Assembly (NCBI RefSeq): GCF_008831075.1
Contig: NZ_WBJX01000001.1
Coordinates: 290,637-354,636 of the forward strand
Source of the DNA: Pseudoclavibacter terrae
GTDB lineage: Bacteria > Actinomycetota > Actinomycetes > Actinomycetales > Microbacteriaceae
Reading direction: 5' to 3'
Length of the DNA: 64,000 nucleotides
Positions within the stretch are counted from its first letter, which is position 1; the number at the start of each line of letters is the position of its first letter. The notes under the pieces were generated by a model, which was not told the DNA's origin, searched no databases, and saw only the letters and a list, made by a program, of their open reading frames with translations. Of the stretch, positions 19,862 to 29,457 are shown one piece after another. Position numbers and translations under genes: made by a program.

Positions 19862-20000
19862 GCGGGGACGCACGTGCGGGGTTCCTGCGGCCGTGATGGG
19901 TTTCGGGGACGCACGTGCGGGGTTCCTGCGGCCGTGATGGGTTTCGGGGACGCACGTGCGGGGTTCCTGCGGCCGTGATGGGTTCTTACCCAGCACGGCC
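19862..20000. repeat. Three tandem ~40-bp repeats ending in a hairpin
   Basis: Units start at 19865, 19906 and 19946 (41, 40 and about 40 bp). Each reads GGGGACGCACGTGCG..., then GGTTCCTGCGGCCGTGATGGG. The last unit runs into a hairpin: GGCCGTG-A-TGGGT (19971-19983), loop TCTT, ACCCA-G-CACGGCC (19988-20000). It lies just after the UPF0303 gene in the gap facing recQ. Confidence 0.85.
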
Positions 20001-20026
20001 ACCGAAACCCCGCAAAGTGGAATCCT

Positions 20027-20160
20027 GCACGCCGAAGCCTGCACGCGCCGGAGCTCCTGCACGCCGAAACCCTGAACGCGCCGGGGCTCCTCCACGCCGA
20101 AGCCTGCAGGCGCCGGAGCTCCTGCACGCCGAAACCCTGAACGCTGGAACCCCGCACGCG
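20027..20160. repeat. ~32/33-bp imperfect tandem repeat array
   Basis: About four units alternate between two versions, one with TGCACGCCGAAGCCTGCACG and one with TGCACGCCGAAACCCTGAACG, each ending GCGCCGG(A/G)GCTCC. This gives a 65-bp higher-order period. The array lies in the 441-bp gap between UPF0303 and recQ, which holds no credible gene. Confidence 0.8.
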
Positions 20161-20246
20161 CCGGAACCGGCGAGGCCGCCGCTTCGCGCACGGCGAAGCT
20201 TCATCGCGCTGTTGTGCGAGCACGGGACCTGCCCCTCGGGGCGGCG

Positions 20247-22172
20247 CTACTGGTCGGCGACCGCGTCCAGAACGTCGTCGGCGTAGCGTTCGAGCTTCGC
20301 CGCACCGACGCCGGAGATAGCGGCGAGCTGCGCGTGCTGGCGCGGCTTGACCTCGGCGATCGCGGCGAGCGTCGCATCCGTGAACACGATGTAGGCGGGC
20401 ACGCCCTGCTCCTTCGCGGTCTCGGCGCGCCACGCGCGGAGGCGCTCGAAGACCTCGCGCTGCGACTCCGTGAGGGCCGCCGCTGCCGCGCTCCCGCCGC
20501 CGGAGCGACCCGAGTACTCCCCGCGCGAGCGGCGCCCGCTCGAGCCCGCCGGCTTCGGGGGCTCCTTGCGGAACATGAGCTGACGCTCGCCGCGGAGCAC
20601 CGGTGCGGCCTCGCTGGTGAGCGCGAGCACCCCGTACTCGCCGCGCACGGCGAGCACGCCCGCGGCCAGGAGCTGACGGATGACGCCGCGCCATTCCGTG
20701 TCGCCGAGGTCCTTGCCGATGCCGAACGTCGAGAGTTCGTCATGCTTCCACTGCGTGATCTTCTCTGTCGTCTTGCCGGTGAGGATATCGATGAGCTGGC
20801 CGGCTCCGAACGCCTGGCCGTTGCGTTCGCGGTCGAGCCGCAGCACGGTCGACAGCAGCTTCTGCGCCGCGATCGTTCCATCCCACGAGTCGGGTGGCGA
20901 GATGCACGTGTCGCAGTTGCCGCACGGCTCGCTGAGCTGCCCGAAGTAGGCGAGCAGCTGCACACGTCGGCAGGTGACCGTCTCGCAGAGCGCGAGCATC
21001 GCGTCGAGGTGCTGGCTCTGCGCTCGCTTGCGCTGCGCGTCCCCCTCGCCTTCCGCGATCATGCGGCGCTGCTGCACCACGTCGTTCAACCCGTAGGCCA
21101 GCCAGGCGGTGGACGGCAGGCCATCACGACCTGCACGCCCCGTCTCCTGGTAGTAGCCTTCGATGCTCTTCGGGAGGTCGAGGTGCGCCACGAAGCGCAC
21201 ATCCGGCTTGTCGATGCCCATGCCGAAGGCGATCGTCGCCACCATGACGACCCCGTCCTCACGGAGGAACTTCGCCTGGTGTCGCGCACGCGTCTCCGCT
21301 GGCATGCCCGCGTGGTAGCCCAGCGCGTTCACGCCCTGACCCCGCAGCCACTCGGAGACGTTCTCGACCGACTTGCGGCTCAGGCAGTACACGACGCCGG
21401 CGTCGCCCGCGTGCTCTTCGTGGATGAGGCGCAGCAGCTGCGCCTTCGGGGTGGCCTTCGGGGAGACGCGGTACTGGATGTTCGGGCGGTCGAAGCTGGC
21501 GACGAACACCTTCGCGTCGCCGAGCACGAGCCGGTCGACGATCTCCTGCCGGGTCTCGCTCGTCGCGGTGGCGGTCAGGGCGATGCGGGGGACACCCGGC
21601 CAGCGCTCCGCGATCATCGACAGGTTCAGGTAGTCGGGGCGGAAGTCATGCCCCCACTGGGCCACGCAGTGGGCCTCGTCGATCGCGAACAGCGAGATGT
21701 TGGTGCGGCTCAGGAGGTCGGCGGCGACCGGTAGGCGCTCGGGGGCGAGGTAGATGAGGTCGAGCTCGCCCGCGAGGAGCTGGCGCTCGACGTCACGACG
21801 CTCGTCGATCGACTGGGTGGAGTTCAGGAACGCAGCGCGCACGCCGAGCTGCTCGAGCGCGCCGACCTGGTCGTGCATGAGCGCGATGAGGGGCGAGATG
21901 ACGACGCCGGTTCCCTCGCGCACGAGCGCGGGCACCTGGTAGCAGAGGCTCTTGCCGCCACCGGTCGGCATGAGTACGACGGCGTCGTCGCCAGCGCAGA
22001 GGCGCTCGATGATCTGGGCCTGGTCGCCGCGGAAGTCGTCGTAGCCGAAGACCTCGCGCAGCACCCGCTGCGCTCGCTCGAGCAGGGTCCCTGACCTGGC
22101 GGGGGCTTCTGTCTCGTGCGTTGCGACCATGGAAGCAACCCTAGGCGCGACGACCGACATCCGCTCGGTCAT
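20247..22172 (-). CDS. recQ: ATP-dependent DNA helicase RecQ
   Basis: The 641-residue protein has Walker A MPTGGGKS (68-75), the DEAH box [16 protein letters not shown], helicase motifs through the [10 protein letters not shown] region, the zinc-binding cysteines CRRV...CGNCDTC, a winged-helix domain and a C-terminal HRDC domain. These are separated by a Gly/Ser/Arg-rich linker (about residues 535-560). It unwinds DNA 3' to 5' in recombination and repair. The start is uncertain: ATG at 22130 is an alternative to the one at 22172. The gene is monocistronic. Confidence 0.95.
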   Translation of the reverse strand: MTERMSVVAPRVASMVATHETEAPARSGTLLERAQRVLREVFGYDDFRGDQAQIIERLCAGDDAVVLMPTGGGKSLCYQVPALVREGTGVVISPLIALMHDQVGALEQLGVRAAFLNSTQSIDERRDVERQLLAGELDLIYLAPERLPVAADLLSRTNISLFAIDEAHCVAQWGHDFRPDYLNLSMIAERWPGVPRIALTATATSETRQEIVDRLVLGDAKVFVASFDRPNIQYRVSPKATPKAQLLRLIHEEHAGDAGVVYCLSRKSVENVSEWLRGQGVNALGYHAGMPAETRARHQAKFLREDGVVMVATIAFGMGIDKPDVRFVAHLDLPKSIEGYYQETGRAGRDGLPSTAWLAYGLNDVVQQRRMIAEGEGDAQRKRAQSQHLDAMLALCETVTCRRVQLLAYFGQLSEPCGNCDTCISPPDSWDGTIAAQKLLSTVLRLDRERNGQAFGAGQLIDILTGKTTEKITQWKHDELSTFGIGKDLGDTEWRGVIRQLLAAGVLAVRGEYGVLALTSEAAPVLRGERQLMFRKEPPKPAGSSGRRSRGEYSGRSGGGSAAAAALTESQREVFERLRAWRAETAKEQGVPAYIVFTDATLAAIAEVKPRQHAQLAAISGVGAAKLERYADDVLDAVADQ

Positions 22173-22237
22173 CCACAGGCCCAGCCGCGTGCATCCGCAT
22201 GACGACCCGGTCGCGAACCTGGGGCCTCGGCGTGCCG

Positions 22238-22465
22238 CTACCGGGTGGTTCGGAGGCGCGAGACCGGCGGGTAGTAGCGGAAGCCGGGGATGAACATCGG
22301 CGCCGACGCGTCCCGGATCGTGCGCCTCGGGAGGGTGCGGTCGAACGGATCCAGCTGTGCTGCGCGATGCTGCTGCTCGAGCTGCAGCCGCGGGTCAACG
22401 CTCGGCTGCGAGGCCAGGCGGGTCGAGGCGTCGCGGGCGCGCGCCAGTCGCTGTGGGCTGTTCAC
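22238..22465 (-). CDS. Small hypothetical protein
   Basis: This 75-codon frame has strong GC bias at the third position throughout, which separates it from the opposite-strand shadow. The product is basic and proline/arginine-rich with a C-terminal [16 protein letters not shown]. It starts with GTG and ends 65 bp before the recQ start, in the same direction. No family is recognised. Confidence 0.55.
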   Translation of the reverse strand: MNSPQRLARARDASTRLASQPSVDPRLQLEQQHRAAQLDPFDRTLPRRTIRDASAPMFIPGFRYYPPVSRLRTTR

Positions 22466-22582
22466 ACTCAGCTCCCATCGCCGGTGACTCGTCGCGCCGC
22501 AGGGCTCGCGCTCTGGGGCTTCAACGCTAGCGAGAATCTCCGCGCGGCACGCCCGAGAGCGAGGGGAGAACTCCCCACCAGA

Positions 22583-22603
22583 CAGGACGGCTGGGGGGTC
22601 CTG
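22583..22603. terminator. Hairpin downstream of the rhodanese gene
   Basis: CAGGAC (22583-22588) and GTCCTG (22598-22603) flank a 9-base loop. GGGGAG-AA-CTCCCC lies just beyond at 22563-22576. The position fits termination of the minus-strand rhodanese transcript. Confidence 0.4.
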
Positions 22604-22662
22604 CCTCGCGTCGATCGGTCAATGGATGGCGCGGATACGGCTGGCCGCCGCCGGCGGAGCGT

Positions 22663-22965
22663 TCAGTCGCGTTCGACCGTGAACCCCGCCCCCGCCCACT
22701 CGGACATGCCACCGAGCACGTTCACGACCGGCTTGCCGTGCTGCTCGAGGTATGCAGCGGCACGTTCGCTGCGAACTCCAGCGGCGCAGATCAGGTAGAC
22801 GGGGCCGTCCTCCGGCACCTCGTCGACACGATCCGTGAGCTCGCTCAGCGGCACGTTGCTGGCCCACGGGATGCGCGCGGCCGAGAACTCGTCGCGTTCG
22901 CGGACGTCGATGACGGTGGCCTGCTCGCCGAGCTCTGCGAGCTGCTTGGTGTCGATGGTCTGCAC
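22663..22965 (-). CDS. Single-domain rhodanese-like sulfurtransferase
   Basis: The 100-residue protein is one rhodanese domain: VIDVRERDEFSAARIPWASNVPL (the DVRE and CH2-like motifs), then the active-site loop CAAGVRS with persulfide cysteine C60, and a C-terminal LGGMSEW. It carries sulfur to an acceptor or detoxifies cyanide-like nucleophiles. The GTG at 22965 is chosen for its near-perfect AGGAGG ribosome site; a longer frame to 23019 lacks one. Confidence 0.9.
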   Translation of the reverse strand: MQTIDTKQLAELGEQATVIDVRERDEFSAARIPWASNVPLSELTDRVDEVPEDGPVYLICAAGVRSERAAAYLEQHGKPVVNVLGGMSEWAGAGFTVERD

Positions 22966-23103
22966 GGGTGATCCTCCTGGTTGAGTCTCTGCACCGCGGG
23001 ACCGCGGGCCGCGCACCACGGTACTTCAGCGCACTTCGAGAGCGCTGGCGCACTGGCCTTGGGAGGAGTTGGGACGCCGGACGGGTTCTGACCTGAACGG
23101 AAC

Positions 23104-23133
23104 TTGGCAAATCCCCGGAGGCGGGTGTATCTT
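23104..23133 (+). promoter_or_regulatory. Putative promoter of the efeUOB operon
   Basis: TTGGCA (23104-23109) and TATCTT (23128-23133) are separated by 18 bp. Transcription would begin just upstream of or within the iron box at 23138. Confidence 0.5.
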
Positions 23134-23137
23134 CACG

Positions 23138-23156
23138 AAAGGTAAGCCTTACCTGG
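23138..23156. promoter_or_regulatory. Iron box (DtxR/IdeR-type operator)
   Basis: AAAGGTAAGCCTTACCTGG has a perfect 15-bp core palindrome (AGGTAAG-C-CTTACCT) and follows the actinobacterial DtxR/IdeR consensus TTAGGTTAGSCTAACCTAA closely. It lies right after a promoter, so iron-loaded repressor would block efeUOB transcription. Confidence 0.85.
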
Positions 23157-23235
23157 CCTACCGCGTATGGACGCCTGGGCTATGGCTGGCCCTCACGCCC
23201 GCCGGCCCAGTTCTCTTCACGCCCAGGAATCCAGC

Positions 23236-24144
23236 ATGCTCGGCTCTCTCCTCATCGGCCTCCGCGAAGGCCTCGAAGCGGCGCTCGTCGTCGGCATCCT
23301 CATCGCCTACGCGCGGCGAATCCACCGCCCGGACATCGTGCGCCGCATCTGGCTCGGCGTCGCCTTCGCCGTGGTCGCGTCCCTCATCCTCGGCGCGGTG
23401 CTCACGTTCGGCGCGTACGGCCTCTCCTTCCAAGCCCAGGAGATCATCGGCGGCACGCTCTCGCTCGTCGCCGTCGCCATGGTCACGTGGATGGTGTTCT
23501 GGATGCTTCGCGTCTCGAAGACGCTCAAGCACGACCTCGAGGGGCAGGTCGATCGCCACCTCGGGGGCAGCGGCTGGGGCATCGTCGCGGTCGCGTTCGT
23601 CTCCGTCGCACGCGAGGGACTCGAGACCGCGCTCTTCGTCTGGTCGACCACGCGCTCGGGCGACGGCTGGGTGCTCGGCTTCCTCGGCGCCATCCTCGGC
23701 CTCCTCATCGCGGTCGGGCTCGCCTGGGGTCTCTTCCGCGGTGTCGTTCGCATCGACCTCTCCACCTTCTTCACCTGGACCGGCGCCCTCCTCATCGTCT
23801 TCGCCGCGGGCATCGTGGCCTACGCGATCCACGACCTGCAGGAAGCGGCGGTGCTGCCCGGACCCTTCACCGCAGCCCCGGAGAGCGCATCCGCCGCCGC
23901 CCAGGCCTGGTTCGGGGAGAACGCGTGGGCGTTCCGCATCCCCCAGATCATCCCGCCGGACGGTCTCCTCGGCGCGCTCCTCAAGGGAACACTCGGCTTC
24001 ACCCCCGAGATGACGAAGCTCGAGATCCTCGCCTACTTCGCGTACCTCATCCCGACCGCCACGCTCTTCGCCATCCGCACCCGCTCCGGCCGGCGGCACG
24101 CGACCCCAACCTCACCCCAGCCCGCGGCGACCGCCGCGCTCTAG
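23236..24144 (+). CDS. efeU: High-affinity iron permease EfeU (FTR1 family)
   Basis: The 302-residue membrane protein has about seven helices and the two FTR1 iron-coordination motifs, REGLE at residues 10-14 and a second REGLE in the fourth helix region (VAREGLETALFVW). It moves ferrous or ferric iron across the membrane together with EfeO and EfeB. The ATG at 23236 begins the conserved MLGSLLIGLREGLEAALVVG. A start at 23167 would overlap the operator and promoter region and is rejected. First gene of an operon with efeO 26 bp downstream. Confidence 0.95.
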   Translation: MLGSLLIGLREGLEAALVVGILIAYARRIHRPDIVRRIWLGVAFAVVASLILGAVLTFGAYGLSFQAQEIIGGTLSLVAVAMVTWMVFWMLRVSKTLKHDLEGQVDRHLGGSGWGIVAVAFVSVAREGLETALFVWSTTRSGDGWVLGFLGAILGLLIAVGLAWGLFRGVVRIDLSTFFTWTGALLIVFAAGIVAYAIHDLQEAAVLPGPFTAAPESASAAAQAWFGENAWAFRIPQIIPPDGLLGALLKGTLGFTPEMTKLEILAYFAYLIPTATLFAIRTRSGRRHATPTSPQPAATAAL

Positions 24145-24170
24145 ATACGCGCCCTCGAAGAAGGACACCC

Positions 24171-25388
24171 ATGCACCTCAAGCCACTCGCCGCCGGTCTG
24201 CTGTCGGCCGCTGCCCTCGTCTCCCTCACCGGCTGCGTGCCGAACGCGCCGGCCGACCCAGCGTCGTCGCTCGCCGTCTCGAGCACGGATTCGGACTGCA
24301 CGGTCTCCGGCGCATCAGCCGCCAGCGGGCCCATCACCTTCGACGTCACCAACGAGGGCGAGCGCGTCACCGAGTTCTACCTGCTCGCCGACGACGGCCT
24401 CCGTATCGTGGGCGAGGTCGAGAACATCGCCCCCGGTACGAGCCGCCAGCTCTCCGTCGTCGCGCAGCCGGGCAGCTACTTCACGGTCTGCAAGCCGGGC
24501 ATGATCGGCGAGGGCATCGGGCAGACCGCGTTCGAAGTCACCGGCGAGGCCGTCGAGGTCGCGGCAGACGACCAGGCCGCCTACGACGAGGCCGTCACGA
24601 GCTACACCGCTTACCTGCGCAACCAGGTCTCGGAGCTCGTGCCCCTCGTCGAGGACTTCACGACCGCCTACAAGTCCGGCGACGACGCGAAGGCCCGCGA
24701 GCTGTTCGCCGCGGCGCGCGTGCCATACGAGCGCATCGAGCCGACCGCCGAGGCGTTCGGCGACCTCGACCCGAAGATCGACTACCGAGAGGTCGATGCC
24801 GTCGCCGAGGGCCTCGACTGGACCGGCTTCCACCGCATCGAGAAGGACCTCTGGCAGCCGCAGCCCGGCGACAAGAACTCCGACGACACCGACGCGTTCC
24901 TCGACTGGGCGCCGTCCACGCCCGAGGAGCGCACCGCCTACGCGGACCAGCTCGTCGGCGACATCCAGGAGCTCGCCGACCTCGTGAACGGCGAGGAGTT
25001 CGAGATCTCGATCGAGGACATCACGAACGGGGCCATCGGCCTGCTCGACGAGGTCGCGACGGGCAAGATCTCCGGTGAAGAGGACTGGTGGTCCGGCACC
25101 GACCTCAGCGACTTCAAGGCGAACGTCGAGGGCGCAGAAGTCGCCTTCGGCATCGTCGAGGACGTCGCCCGCGCGAAGGGCGACGACGGGGCAGCGATCG
25201 CCGACTCGATCAGCACCGAGTTCACGGCGCTGAACGACCTCCTCGGCAGCTACGGGAGCTACGAAGAGGGCTTCACCACCTACCGCGACCTCACGCCTGA
25301 CCAGGTCAAGGAGCTCTCCACGCAGGTGGATGCGCTCGCCGAGCCGCTCTCGCAGCTCACGACCACGGTGCTCGGCCTGCAGGCGTAG
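24171..25388 (+). CDS. efeO: Iron uptake lipoprotein EfeO (cupredoxin plus M75 peptidase-like domain)
   Basis: The 405-residue protein has a lipobox (LTGC, C22), an N-terminal cupredoxin-like EfeO domain (about residues 40-130) and a C-terminal imelysin/M75 domain with the HxxE signature at H221-E224 (FHRIEKDLW). It binds iron outside the membrane and hands it to EfeU. GAAGAAGGACACCC precedes the ATG. Confidence 0.95.
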   Translation: MHLKPLAAGLLSAAALVSLTGCVPNAPADPASSLAVSSTDSDCTVSGASAASGPITFDVTNEGERVTEFYLLADDGLRIVGEVENIAPGTSRQLSVVAQPGSYFTVCKPGMIGEGIGQTAFEVTGEAVEVAADDQAAYDEAVTSYTAYLRNQVSELVPLVEDFTTAYKSGDDAKARELFAAARVPYERIEPTAEAFGDLDPKIDYREVDAVAEGLDWTGFHRIEKDLWQPQPGDKNSDDTDAFLDWAPSTPEERTAYADQLVGDIQELADLVNGEEFEISIEDITNGAIGLLDEVATGKISGEEDWWSGTDLSDFKANVEGAEVAFGIVEDVARAKGDDGAAIADSISTEFTALNDLLGSYGSYEEGFTTYRDLTPDQVKELSTQVDALAEPLSQLTTTVLGLQA

Positions 25389-25405
25389 CCTCTCCGAGAC
25401 GCACG

Positions 25406-25482
25406 CCGCCAGTCAGGGTGACGTGGCGTCGCTGAGTGCCCTTCATCACGGCGATGCGACCCCTCGTCACCCTGACTGACGG
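25406..25482. repeat. Intra-operon hairpin, family E copy 1
   Basis: Arms 25406-25423 (CCGCCAGTCAGGGTGACG) and 25465-25482 (CGTCACCCTGACTGACGG) pair over 18 positions with one mismatch around a 41-base loop. It lies between efeO and efeB and shares the arm core GTCAsGGTGACG with the hairpin at 51193-51266. It could attenuate or differentially stabilise efeB mRNA. Confidence 0.8.
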
Positions 25483-25558
25483 CACTCTGGTCCGTGCTCG
25501 GATTTCCGCTGGAATCCCCCGGGACGGCATCACGTGAACCATCAGCAGAAGGAGCGCC

Positions 25559-26968
25559 GTGAGCGCAGGTGAAACCGGGCGCGAACCCGACGGCGCGGAT
25601 GCGCGAGCAGGGAATGTGAGGTCCGGATCGACGGCGGCACCTCGGCCGGCGGCGGGTGCCGGCCCGGCGGGGGACTCCGACCCGGCGGCCTCCGCAAGCG
25701 GCGGCCTCTCCCGACGCGGGCTGCTCGGGCTGCTCGGTGCGGGCGCCGCGGGCATCGCCGCCGGCGGTGCAGGTGGCTTCGGTATCGCGGCCGCGACCGG
25801 GGCCGGTGCCAGCACCCACGCGGGCAGCGGCACACAGTATCCGTTCTCCGGCGAGCACCAGGCCGGCATCGTGACGCCCGCCCAGGACCGACTCCACTTC
25901 GCGGCCTTCGACGTGCGCGAGGGCACAACCCGCGAGGAGCTCGTCGAGCTGCTGCAGGACTGGAGCTACGCGTCGTCGCGGCTCGTGCAGGGCCTCGACG
26001 TCTCAGCCTCCGGCGCCGTCGGCGGCTCCCCGCTCGCGCCGCCAGACGACACGGGCGAGGCCATGGGACTGCCTCCGTCCGCGCTCACCATCACGGTCGG
26101 CTTCGGGCCGACGCTCTTCGTCGACGGCGACGGCGTCGACCGCTTCGGGCTCGCGAGCAGGCAGCCGGCGAAGCTCACACAGCTCCCGCGGTTCTCTGGC
26201 GATGCCCTCGACAGCGCACTCTCCGGCGGCGACCTCTGCATCCAGGCCTGCGCCGACGACCCGCAGGTCGCGGTGCACGCCATCCGCAACCTCACGCGCA
26301 TCGGCTTCGGCCGCGTCATCCTGCGCTGGTCGCAGCTGGGCTTCGGGCGCACCTCGTCGACGTCGACGAGCCAGGCCACACCTCGCAACCTGTTCGGCTT
26401 CAAGGACGGCACCGCGAACGTCAAGGCGGAGGAGACGAGCGCGACCGCCGAGCACGTCTGGGTTGCCCCGGGCGACGGCGCCGACTGGCTGGTCGGCGGC
26501 TCCTACCTGGTCGCGCGGCGCATCCGCATGATGATCGAATCATGGGACCGAGTGCGTCTCGAGGAGCAGGAGCAGATCATCGGCCGCGACAAACGCGCCG
26601 GCGCCCCGCTCAGCGGCGGCGAGGAGTTCACCGAGCCCGACTTCGTGGTCGAGAGCGAGACGACCTTCGGGCAGCCCGCCATCGACGCGAACTCGCACGT
26701 CGCCCTCGCCCACCCCGCGAAGAACGCGGGAGCGAGGCTGCTGCGGCGCGGCTACAACTTCGTCGACGGCAACGACGAGCTCGGGCGGCTCAACGCCGGG
26801 CTCTTCTTCCTGTCCTACCAGCGGGACCCGCAGCAGTTCATCCGCGTGCAGCAGTCGCTCAGCACCGACCTCCTGAACGAGTACCTCAAGCACACCGGCA
26901 GCGGCATCTGGGCGATCCCGCCCGGCGCGCGCGACGGCGGCTACGTGGGGGAGACGCTCTTCGGCTGA
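25559..26968 (+). CDS. efeB: Dye-decolourising-type heme peroxidase EfeB, Tat-exported
   Basis: The 469-residue protein has a twin-arginine signal (LSRRGLLGLLGAGAAGIAAGG near residue 50) preceded by an unusually long Ala/Gly/Pro-rich leader. A DyP peroxidase domain follows with GFKDGTANV (GXXDG motif, about residue 280), GGSYLVARRIRM, and the C-terminal heme-region FVDGNDELGRLNAGLFFLSYQRDP. It acts outside the membrane, oxidising ferrous iron or extracting iron from heme for EfeU. The GTG start has AAGGAG upstream. Separated from efeO by 170 bp carrying a hairpin. Confidence 0.95.
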   Translation: MSAGETGREPDGADARAGNVRSGSTAAPRPAAGAGPAGDSDPAASASGGLSRRGLLGLLGAGAAGIAAGGAGGFGIAAATGAGASTHAGSGTQYPFSGEHQAGIVTPAQDRLHFAAFDVREGTTREELVELLQDWSYASSRLVQGLDVSASGAVGGSPLAPPDDTGEAMGLPPSALTITVGFGPTLFVDGDGVDRFGLASRQPAKLTQLPRFSGDALDSALSGGDLCIQACADDPQVAVHAIRNLTRIGFGRVILRWSQLGFGRTSSTSTSQATPRNLFGFKDGTANVKAEETSATAEHVWVAPGDGADWLVGGSYLVARRIRMMIESWDRVRLEEQEQIIGRDKRAGAPLSGGEEFTEPDFVVESETTFGQPAIDANSHVALAHPAKNAGARLLRRGYNFVDGNDELGRLNAGLFFLSYQRDPQQFIRVQQSLSTDLLNEYLKHTGSGIWAIPPGARDGGYVGETLFG

Positions 26969-27032
26969 CCGCGCATACTCCACGCCCAGGCGGCTCATAG
27001 GTGCTCCATAGTTGAAAGAGGAGACTGGAGCC

Positions 27033-27782
27033 ATGCCTGCAACCGATCAGTCGAGCTCGCGGCTCGGCCCGAAGCTCACGGCGGCCGACGGGTCCGCCAT
27101 CCGAGTGCTCGTCGTCGATGACGAGCCCTCGCTCACCGACCTCCTCCGGATGGCGTTGCGCTACGAGGGCTGGGAAGTCCGCACCGCCGCGGATGGCGCG
27201 TCTGCGATCAAGGTCGCCCGAGAGTTCAAGCCGCACGCCGCGATCCTCGACATCATGCTCCCCGACACGGACGGGCTCACCCTCCTGCACCGCATCCGCG
27301 CCGACGACGAGACGCTGCCCGTGCTCTTCCTCACGGCGAAGGATGCGCTCGCCGACCGCCTCGCCGGACTCACCGCGGGCGGGGACGACTACGTCACCAA
27401 GCCCTTCAGCCTCGAGGAGGTCATCGCGCGTGTCCGCGGCCTCGTGCGACGGTCCATGCTCACGCAGGGCGCCGCGAATGATCCCGTGCTCCGCGTCGGA
27501 GACCTCAGCCTCGACGAGGAGAGCTACGAGGTTCGCCGAGGTGACGACCTCATCGAGCTCACGGCCACCGAGTTCGAGCTGCTCCGCTTCCTCATGCGCA
27601 ATCCACGCCGAGTGCTCTCGAAGGCGCAGATCCTCGACCACGTGTGGAGCTACGACTTCGGCGGGCGCGAGACCGTCGTCGAGCTGTACATCTCCTACCT
27701 GCGCAAGAAGGTCGACGCCGGCCGGGAGCCCATGATCAGCACGGTGCGCGGCGTGGGGTACATGCTCAAGGCGACGGAATGA
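27033..27782 (+). CDS. OmpR/PhoB-type response regulator
   Basis: The 249-residue protein has a receiver domain with acidic pocket VVDDEPS, phospho-acceptor aspartate in AILDIMLPDTDG, and VTKPFSLEE. A C-terminal winged helix follows with ELTATEFELLRFLMRN and VRGVGYML. It acts as the DNA-binding output of the kinase that overlaps it by 4 bp (ATGA). The motif LDIMLPD and the domain order resemble the actinobacterial TcrA/PrrA group. The ATG at 27033 is preferred over an upstream in-frame start for its GGAG site. Signal unknown; proximity to efeUOB might mean metal or envelope stress. Confidence 0.93.
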   Translation: MPATDQSSSRLGPKLTAADGSAIRVLVVDDEPSLTDLLRMALRYEGWEVRTAADGASAIKVAREFKPHAAILDIMLPDTDGLTLLHRIRADDETLPVLFLTAKDALADRLAGLTAGGDDYVTKPFSLEEVIARVRGLVRRSMLTQGAANDPVLRVGDLSLDEESYEVRRGDDLIELTATEFELLRFLMRNPRRVLSKAQILDHVWSYDFGGRETVVELYISYLRKKVDAGREPMISTVRGVGYMLKATE

Positions 27783-29380
27783 CCTCGAGAGGGGGCGCGG
27801 TCGACGGTTCTGCGGCTCCCGCCTGGGCCCCCGCCCCGCCCTCGCCCGTCGGACAGAGAGGACACGCCGAAGCGGCGGCCACCCCGCAGGGCCGCGCACC
27901 GATGACGCTTCGCCGCAGGCTCGTGCTCGGGCTCGTCGCGACGCTCGTCACCGTCACCGCCGTCATCGGCGCCGTGAGCGTCTCACTGCTGCACAACGTG
28001 CTCGTCGACCGGCTCGACCAGCAGCTGCTCTCCGCCAGCGACCGGGGGCGCGAGGGCGCATCCGGTCCGGGTGACACGGGCGGGCCGCTGTCGCTCACGC
28101 CGAACGCGACCTTCGTGCTGAAGCTGCCCGGCCAGGCCGAGGGCACGGTCGGGGCGGTCATCGACGGCGACGAGGTCATCTCAGCCGGCGCCCTCGACAG
28201 CCTCGGCGAGGTCGTCCTCATCTCGCCGAGCACCGCGGAGTCACTCGCGAGCGTGCCCCTGGACGGGCGGGCGCACACGGTCACCGTCGACGGCATCGGC
28301 GAGGTGAGGGCGCAGGCGAGCGAAGGGCCCGCCGGGTACGGCGTCGTCATCGCGCTCCCGCTCGGCGACGTCAACGCGACGACCACGACGCTGAGTCTCA
28401 TGATCGGCCTCATCGGGCTGCTCGGCATCGCGCTCGCCGCGCTGTTCACGTCTCGCTGGATCCGCGCGTCCATGGCCCCACTCGAACGGGTCGAGCACCT
28501 CGCGACCAGCATCTCGAAGCTCCCGCTCACCTCGGGCGACGCCGCGCTCGACGTGCGCGTCGACCCGCGTGACGCCGACCCGCGAACCGAGGTCGGGCGC
28601 ATGGGGCAGGCGTTCAACACGATGCTCGGGCACATCTCCCGTGCCTTCACGGCCAGGGAGGCGAGCGAGGCGAAGATGCGGCAGTTCGTCGCGGATGCGA
28701 GCCACGAGCTGCGCACGCCCCTCGCGTCGATCCGCGGCTACTCCGAGCTGACACGCCGCAGCCGCGCCGACCTGCCGGAGGACACGGCGCGCGCGCTCGA
28801 GCGCATCGACTCGGAGTCCGTTCGCATGACCGCGCTCGTCGAGGAGCTGCTCCTGCTCGCGCGACTCGACGAGGGCGTGGAGGCCACCCGCGGCAGGGTC
28901 GACCTGTCCCTCATCGCCCTCGAGACGGTCGGCGACGCGCACGCGGCCTGGCCCGACCACCACTGGAACCTCGACATCCCAGGCGAGCCGATTGAGGTGG
29001 TTGGGGTCGAGGGCCAGCTGCGCCGCGTCGTCTCGAACCTGCTGGCCAACGCGGACGCGCACACGCCGGCTGGCACCAACGTCACGCTGACGCTCGGCGT
29101 CGACGGCGGGTTCGCGGTGCTCAGCGTCCTCGACGACGGCCCCGGCATCGACCCCGCCGTGCTCGATCACCTCTTCGAGCGCTTCGTGCGCGGCGACACG
29201 TCACGCGCCCGCGGCGAGACGGAGTCGAGCGACATCCCGGTGACCAGGGGGACAGGCCTCGGTCTCTCCATCGTGAAGAGCGTCGTGGATGCGCACGGCG
29301 GCGCGATCGCCGTCGACAGCAGGCCCGGTGCCACGCGCTTCACGGTGCGCCTGCCGCAGGGACTCCCGGTCCAGGGCTGA
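27779..29380 (+). CDS. Membrane sensor histidine kinase (HAMP, HisKA, HATPase_c)
   Basis: The 533-residue protein has a cytoplasmic Pro/Ala-rich leader, two transmembrane helices (about 47-70 and 204-225) enclosing a ~130-residue extracellular sensor domain, a HAMP linker, the phospho-acceptor H309 in DASHELRTPLASIRGY, and an ATPase domain with N-box NLLANADAHTP, DDGPGIDP and GTGLGLSIVKS. It phosphorylates the response regulator upstream. The start is at the ATGA overlap. Confidence 0.93.
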   Translation: MTSRGGAVDGSAAPAWAPAPPSPVGQRGHAEAAATPQGRAPMTLRRRLVLGLVATLVTVTAVIGAVSVSLLHNVLVDRLDQQLLSASDRGREGASGPGDTGGPLSLTPNATFVLKLPGQAEGTVGAVIDGDEVISAGALDSLGEVVLISPSTAESLASVPLDGRAHTVTVDGIGEVRAQASEGPAGYGVVIALPLGDVNATTTTLSLMIGLIGLLGIALAALFTSRWIRASMAPLERVEHLATSISKLPLTSGDAALDVRVDPRDADPRTEVGRMGQAFNTMLGHISRAFTAREASEAKMRQFVADASHELRTPLASIRGYSELTRRSRADLPEDTARALERIDSESVRMTALVEELLLLARLDEGVEATRGRVDLSLIALETVGDAHAAWPDHHWNLDIPGEPIEVVGVEGQLRRVVSNLLANADAHTPAGTNVTLTLGVDGGFAVLSVLDDGPGIDPAVLDHLFERFVRGDTSRARGETESSDIPVTRGTGLGLSIVKSVVDAHGGAIAVDSRPGATRFTVRLPQGLPVQG

Positions 29381-29457
29381 GGGATGCGCGGGCGCTACAT
29401 GGCGACGGGCGGCCGGCCGGCCGAGCAGTGAGGCGACCCGACGTGTCTCCTGCGCCG

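Noticed and set aside
22199..22798. A 199-residue plus-strand frame opposite the small hypothetical gene
   Set aside because: Third-position GC bias supports the minus-strand frame at 22238-22465 instead.
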